The notes beneath the pieces were generated by a model. That model was given only the letters and a program-made list of their open reading frames with translations. It was not told the DNA's origin and did not search any database. A program made the translations under genes and the position numbers. Positions 62,927-64,000 of a DNA stretch of 64,000 nucleotides are shown here, one piece after another (the stretch's first letter is position 1; each line of letters begins with the position of its first letter). Source of the stretch: Saprospiraceae bacterium (GTDB lineage: Bacteria; Bacteroidota; Bacteroidia; Chitinophagales; Saprospiraceae); the NCBI GenBank assembly GCA_027488135.1, contig JAIYCH010000131.1, positions 62,001 through 126,000 of the forward strand, read 5' to 3'.

Positions 62927-64000
62927 ATGAAAAAAGGTTTCGCATTTTTTTGTCTTTTGATCCTTTCCGTTCAAATTACCATAGCACAGCCAGAAAGATG
63001 GCAGCAACGAGTTCAATATAAAATGGATATTGATTTTGATGTAAAAAAACATCAATTTAATGGTAATCAAACTATTAAGTACACAAATAATTCTCCTGAT
63101 ACTTTAGATAGAATTTTTTATCACCTGTATTTCAATGCATTTCAACCTGGAAGTATGATGGATGTTCGTTCCAGGACCATTTCTGATCCTGATCCTAGGG
63201 TTGGCGATAGAATATTCAATTTGACGCCTGATGAAATAGGTTTCCATAAAATTTCTGCTTTAAGTCAGGATGGTATTCCTTTAAAATATGAAATGGTTGA
63301 GACAATCTTGGAAGTAAAACTGGCAAAATCTATACTACCTGGTAAAACAACTACGTTAGAAATGGCTTTTTCAAGCCAGGTACCTCTGCAAATTAGACGT
63401 TCTGGTAGAAATAATGCTGAAGGTATTGATTATTCCATGGCTCAGTGGTATCCAAAATTATGTGAATATGATTATCAGGGCTGGCATGCAAATCCTTATG
63501 TAGGTAGAGAATTTTATGGCGTTTGGGGTGATTTTGATGTTACTTTAAACATTGACGCAAAATATATGGTAGGTGGAACTGGTTATCTCCAAAATGCAGA
63601 GCAAATTGGAAAAGGCTACACTCAAAATACGGTTATCCCAAAAGCCGATAAAAATGGTAAGCTTTCCTGGCATTTTATTGCGCCAAATGTTCATGATTTT
63701 TTATGGGCTGCTGATCCTGATTATACTCATACGTCTTTAAAAAGACCAGATGGGCTAACGCTTCATTTTTATTATCAATCTAATGATAAAACGAAAGATA
63801 ACTGGGAGGCATTACCAGCTATAATGGATAAAGCTTTTGATTATATCAATAAAAATTTTGGACAATACGATTACAAACAATACTCGTTTATTCAAGGTGG
63901 TGATGGTGGAATGGAATATCCAATGGCCACTTTAATCACTGGAGAAAGAAATATTGGTAGTCTTGCAGGCGTGGCAGTTCATGAATTAATGCATAGCTGG
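62927..64000 (+). CDS. Exported M1-family aminopeptidase, N-terminal part (cut by window edge)
   Basis: The first 358 codons are present, opening with a signal peptide (MKKGFAFFCLLILSVQITIAQ). An M1-type beta-sheet domain follows (YKMDIDFDVKKHQFNGNQTIKYTN, YHLYFNAFQPG, YPKLCEYDYQGWHANPYVGREFYG). The catalytic domain has GGDGGMEYP (exopeptidase-type motif) and ends at the zinc-binding HELMHSW (residues 352-358), where the window stops; the following Glu ligand is outside. M1 enzymes trim N-terminal residues from peptides. Confidence 0.93.
   Translation, partial: MKKGFAFFCLLILSVQITIAQPERWQQRVQYKMDIDFDVKKHQFNGNQTIKYTNNSPDTLDRIFYHLYFNAFQPGSMMDVRSRTISDPDPRVGDRIFNLTPDEIGFHKISALSQDGIPLKYEMVETILEVKLAKSILPGKTTTLEMAFSSQVPLQIRRSGRNNAEGIDYSMAQWYPKLCEYDYQGWHANPYVGREFYGVWGDFDVTLNIDAKYMVGGTGYLQNAEQIGKGYTQNTVIPKADKNGKLSWHFIAPNVHDFLWAADPDYTHTSLKRPDGLTLHFYYQSNDKTKDNWEALPAIMDKAFDYINKNFGQYDYKQYSFIQGGDGGMEYPMATLITGERNIGSLAGVAVHELMHSW

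Overview
The window is an A+T-rich, gene-dense stretch of a Bacteroidota chromosome, most like the Saprospiria/Chitinophagia side of the phylum (the order is a guess). The phylum assignment rests on several things seen in the sequence. Two proteins carry type IX secretion (T9SS) C-terminal sorting domains. TAnnTTTG -7 boxes sit just upstream of many starts, and Shine-Dalgarno motifs are absent before genes. Typical families include DUF1573, DUF3467, BshC, DUF1501/DUF1800 and a PorE-like protein. MqnD indicates the futalosine route to menaquinone. No tRNA, rRNA, insertion sequence, phage gene or CRISPR array was seen. No gene-free stretch exceeds 300 bases; the longest is about 184 bases.

Layout. 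1-6.4 kb: chorismate synthase (cut by the window edge), MutS2, Ndk, an NrnA-like DHH phosphoesterase, an FKBP lipoprotein, and prfB with its programmed +1 frameshift. 6.5-9.5 kb: a TRAP transporter whose binding protein faces its membrane subunits. 9.6-16 kb: three exported hydrolases (penicillin-acylase family, M28, M14). 16.1-23.5 kb: BshC, GlpK, an alkaline phosphatase/YggS/deoxynucleoside kinase operon, GatC, an ABC ATPase and a PduO-type cobalamin adenosyltransferase. 23.5-35 kb: a short PgpH-like HD phosphohydrolase, an S15/CocE hydrolase, PurB, a BioD-like ATPase, TopA, DUF3467, a second FKBP lipoprotein, a PolX-like protein with a ruined polymerase site, and a DUF1573 lipoprotein. 35-45.7 kb: a UbiA-type prenyltransferase (probable MqnP), a MOSC protein, a PorE-like TPR/PD40/SPOR protein, alanine dehydrogenase, YjjG-type HAD, MqnD, an RluA-type synthase, an HI0933 flavoprotein and an exported amidase. 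45.8-51.2 kb: a tight five-gene operon of aspartate kinase, TilS, an Omp28-like T9SS cargo, a lone HsdR-N nuclease domain and AnmK. 51.2-64 kb: the DUF1501/DUF1800 pair, a degenerate HAD protein, lipoproteins, Ddl and MltG, DnaK, an S46-like pseudoprotease next to a DUF6580 membrane protein, and the start of an exported M1 aminopeptidase.

How the genes work together. Most are housekeeping genes: DNA repair and topology, translation termination and tRNA modification, purine and aspartate-family metabolism, peptidoglycan synthesis and recycling (Ddl, MltG, AnmK), menaquinone and bacillithiol. Around these is a set of exported proteases and hydrolases that fits a protein- and peptide-scavenging lifestyle.

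The most interesting points are: a PorE-like protein ending in two SPOR domains instead of an OmpA domain; four families whose catalytic residues are lost or changed (S46-like, PolX, HAD, M28); a PgpH-like protein without its extracellular domain, with a promoter fixing the short start; a -24/-12-like element before dnaK; a terminator hairpin six bases before the probable mqnP start; and very tight or overlapping convergent gene ends. No clearly new multi-gene system was found.
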